A stretch of 64,000 bases of DNA from Rachycentron canadum (Eukaryota; Chordata; Actinopteri; Carangiformes; Rachycentridae). Location: positions 12,116,514 to 12,180,513 of the forward strand of contig CM076660.1 of assembly GCA_038496675.1 (NCBI GenBank). The letters are read 5' to 3'. A program made the translations under genes and the position numbers. Below the pieces are notes generated by a model that was not told the DNA's origin, searched no databases, and was given only the letters and a program-made list of their open reading frames with translations. Shown here one piece after another: positions 61,604 through 64,000 of the stretch (position 1 is the stretch's first letter; the number at the start of each line of letters is the position of its first letter).

Positions 61604-63746
61604 GTCAAAATCCATTCCTCCACCCTTGATGAGCTTACACAGATCTGACATGTCAATCAGAAAACACAGCGAGGGGGGTGGGGGTGGAGAATCAGTATCA
61701 AATCAAAGACAGAGACAAAAAATAGTGGAATAATTTCTCTTTCCAGTTTCCTCCACTTAGGCCCTAAGCAAACTCTAAATAACATAAAGGTGAAAAAGGC
61801 GATATGACAATGAGAGAAAATGTCAGGTTCAGAATCAAGAGGAGAAATGACACTGGACCATGGCTTAGTCAGAAGAGAAAGAGCTGTAACGGCTGAGATT
61901 GTCTTCCTTTCAAGAGGTTGAAGGAAAAAGGTGTCGTTCTTTTTGAGTTGAGGGTGTTGAGAGGTTGAAAAAGAGAACTTTTGGGGATAAATGAGAAAAG
62001 CAGAGGGAATTTGCAGACATTCATTCTCTGCTACAAGACCTCAATTACCCATTATTACCCACATTTGATTACCACATCTCTTATCCTGCTTCTCTCTGCT
62101 CCCCTCAGCTCAGTAACTCGCAGGGAGCTTAGAGAAAGGTACAGGGAGAAGCAAAGACAAAAATGAACAGTAATTCCTGCTGTGAACACCGCAGTTGTTA
62201 TTTCCTGTGAGATAACTTCATAGAGTCTCTGCTTGCTTGTGTAAATTTTTGGACTTGATAAAATATCTAAAGCAGACAGAGGCTAATTACATTTTTACTT
62301 ATTAAGCAGCCATGAGCCATTGGTGAACTCAAGACTTACAGCTGGGAGACTGAAACAAAGGACACAAGTAATAGGGGGACCAGAGAGTAGTGCACCAGCT
62401 TTAATGAAATGTTTATACTCCCAGTTCATATCTTCTGTGTTTCATTATTGCTCTCAAGGTCTCAAACACAATACCATCTCTATTCTCTCTCGTGTGTTTC
62501 CCCTCTCTTTCCTCTATATGTCTTGCAGCTCTGCTGTACAGACGTATCCATGCACGCTCGTGAAAAATTACCATGATATACCTTTTTTTCCCCACCCATG
62601 CTGTCAGGGTGTTACAGCGTGGAGGTGACCCTTTCAAATCTGAAGCCACTGAAGTGATATGCTTCCAAACACTGGTGCAGGTTTGACAGGAGAAAATGCA
62701 ATGGGAGTACACAAAGGAAAAAGGTGTTACTTTAACACTTTGTCAAAAAGCATCCACCCTGTGAAGCGTCCTTGAGATTAACCCAACATCCTGACCACCC
62801 CCAAGTGGTTGCTTTGTTGAGACGATCCATAGTAGTATATGGTGCAGATGGTGAAAATAATTAACCTAACTAGCCTCCCTGGTGGAAGATGGGCATCATA
62901 AGATGTTGAATTAAATATATATTGAGTATATACTCATATATATATATATATAAATGTGGATCCTTTGACCATTTCTTAGAGGACATGACTGAGTGTCTTT
63001 GGCATTATAGTCACAGAAGTGAAATTGAGCAGTCGTGGAGCACTATTTATTGCTTCATCTTGCCTTTAATTCATGTATGCTAATCACGTTTATCAGTTTC
63101 ACATTAGTTAATTCAATGTAGATAAAATCAGGAGTATTAGAGAATAGCGAAACGCGGTGAGTATTAATTTTAATCTAATACGCCCTCTCTGTATGGGGAG
63201 CTGATCACACCACATTCTACCACTCCTGCTCTGTCACTCTTGAAGTTGTGAACCCATGTAAACCCCAAAAGACAAATGTATGTGCAAGTGAGTGACATGA
63301 CAGTTTTGCTGCCTTGGGGCAAAGTGTCATCAAGTTGCTCTTGTTTACAGAACCTTTATGTGTGAGAAAAAATCTTTCAAGCAGATGAGGATGTTACACT
63401 GGCTACAAGACAATATGCATGCCCACAGATACATGCATACACTTGTGCATGTGTGTGCACACATGCACGCTGGCACACGCAAATGCACTCACAGACCAAA
63501 GGCTGACTTCATAGACTTTTTTCTGCCTGTTGGGATTCAATTACAGAAACTTAAATGATACTGGGATGACTACTTCATAGCCTAATGGCCTGTGCTTCAC
63601 ACATCTCCCCTTCTTTCCTATTATATTTCATTAATAAGACATCGCTTTAAGAGGGGGAATGGAGTGGCACAAAGGGAGCGATAGACGGAAACAGAAAATG
63701 TGTGTGTTTGGGGGGGCGGTTGGGTGGTGGTTAGGGGGAGTGGGCT

Positions 63747-64000
63747 NNNNNNNNNNNNNNNNNNNNNNNNNNNNNNNNNNNNNNNNNNNNNNNNNNNNNN
63801 NNNNNNNNNNNNNNNNNNNNNNNNNNNNNNNNNNNNNNNNNNNNNNNNNNNNNNNNNNNNNNNNNNNNNNNNNNNNNNNNNNNNNNNNNNNNNNNNNNNN
63901 NNNNNNNNNNNNNNNNNNNNNNNNNNNNNNNNNNNNNNNNNNNNNNNNNNNNNNNNNNNNNNNNNNNNNNNNNNNNNNNNNNNNNNNNNNNNNNNNNNNN
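63747..64000. other. Assembly gap (N)
   Basis: Unresolved bases to the end of the window, directly after a G-rich stretch. Confidence 1.

Larger units (their letters stand above)
54012..63746. other. Non-genic stretch to the assembly gap
   Basis: No convincing coding gene. It includes a complex AT-rich block (56340-56720), a GC-richer segment with a consensus donor (57720-57900), an AT microsatellite (about 62935-62952) and a G-rich end (63709-63746). Confidence 0.5.

Overview
This is vertebrate nuclear DNA, almost certainly from a teleost fish. It is AT-rich with long introns and GT-AG splice sites. It carries many (CA)n, (GA)n and (TATC)n microsatellites and fish-type interspersed repeats. 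Two protein-coding genes can be rebuilt exon by exon, both on the minus strand. No bacterial, viral or CRISPR features were seen.

Gene 1 is slc7a1 (CAT-1, cationic amino acid transporter), from about 22.25 kb down to about 5.3 kb. It has two apparent non-coding 5' exons (about 22085-22240 and 18514-18649). The coding exons lie between 15845 and 9068, and a probable 3.7 kb 3' UTR ends at an AATAAA near 5.33 kb. Every exon joins in frame to give 652 residues. Its most notable feature is a pair of homologous cassette exons, 11910-12049 and 11130-11266. Each has the same splice phase and is 3n+2 long, so exactly one of them must be used. One resembles the CAT-1/CAT-2B exon and the other the CAT-2A exon, which mirrors the known SLC7A2 A/B switch but here lies in a CAT-1-type gene.

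Gene 2 is paxbp1 (GCFC1), 18 coding exons from 34214 down to 23315, encoding 920 residues with complete phase agreement. Its AATAAA (22644-22649) lies only a few hundred bases from the slc7a1 promoter, so the two genes run head to tail. A (TATC)n array of about 103 bp sits roughly 270 bp upstream of the paxbp1 start.

Left edge (1-5.3 kb): a likely minus-strand 5' exon (4926-5056) lies behind a long (CT)n tract. It suggests the start of a third gene that runs off the window; I could not identify it.

Right half (34.6-63.7 kb): no convincing coding gene. It holds microsatellites, repeat remnants, a local 160-bp duplication (39.9-40.25 kb) and several homeobox-site-rich blocks that look like conserved non-coding elements. 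In human, PAXBP1 neighbours the OLIG2/OLIG1 regulatory interval, so this desert could be the equivalent region; that is inference. The window ends in a G-rich stretch followed by an assembly gap (N from 63747).
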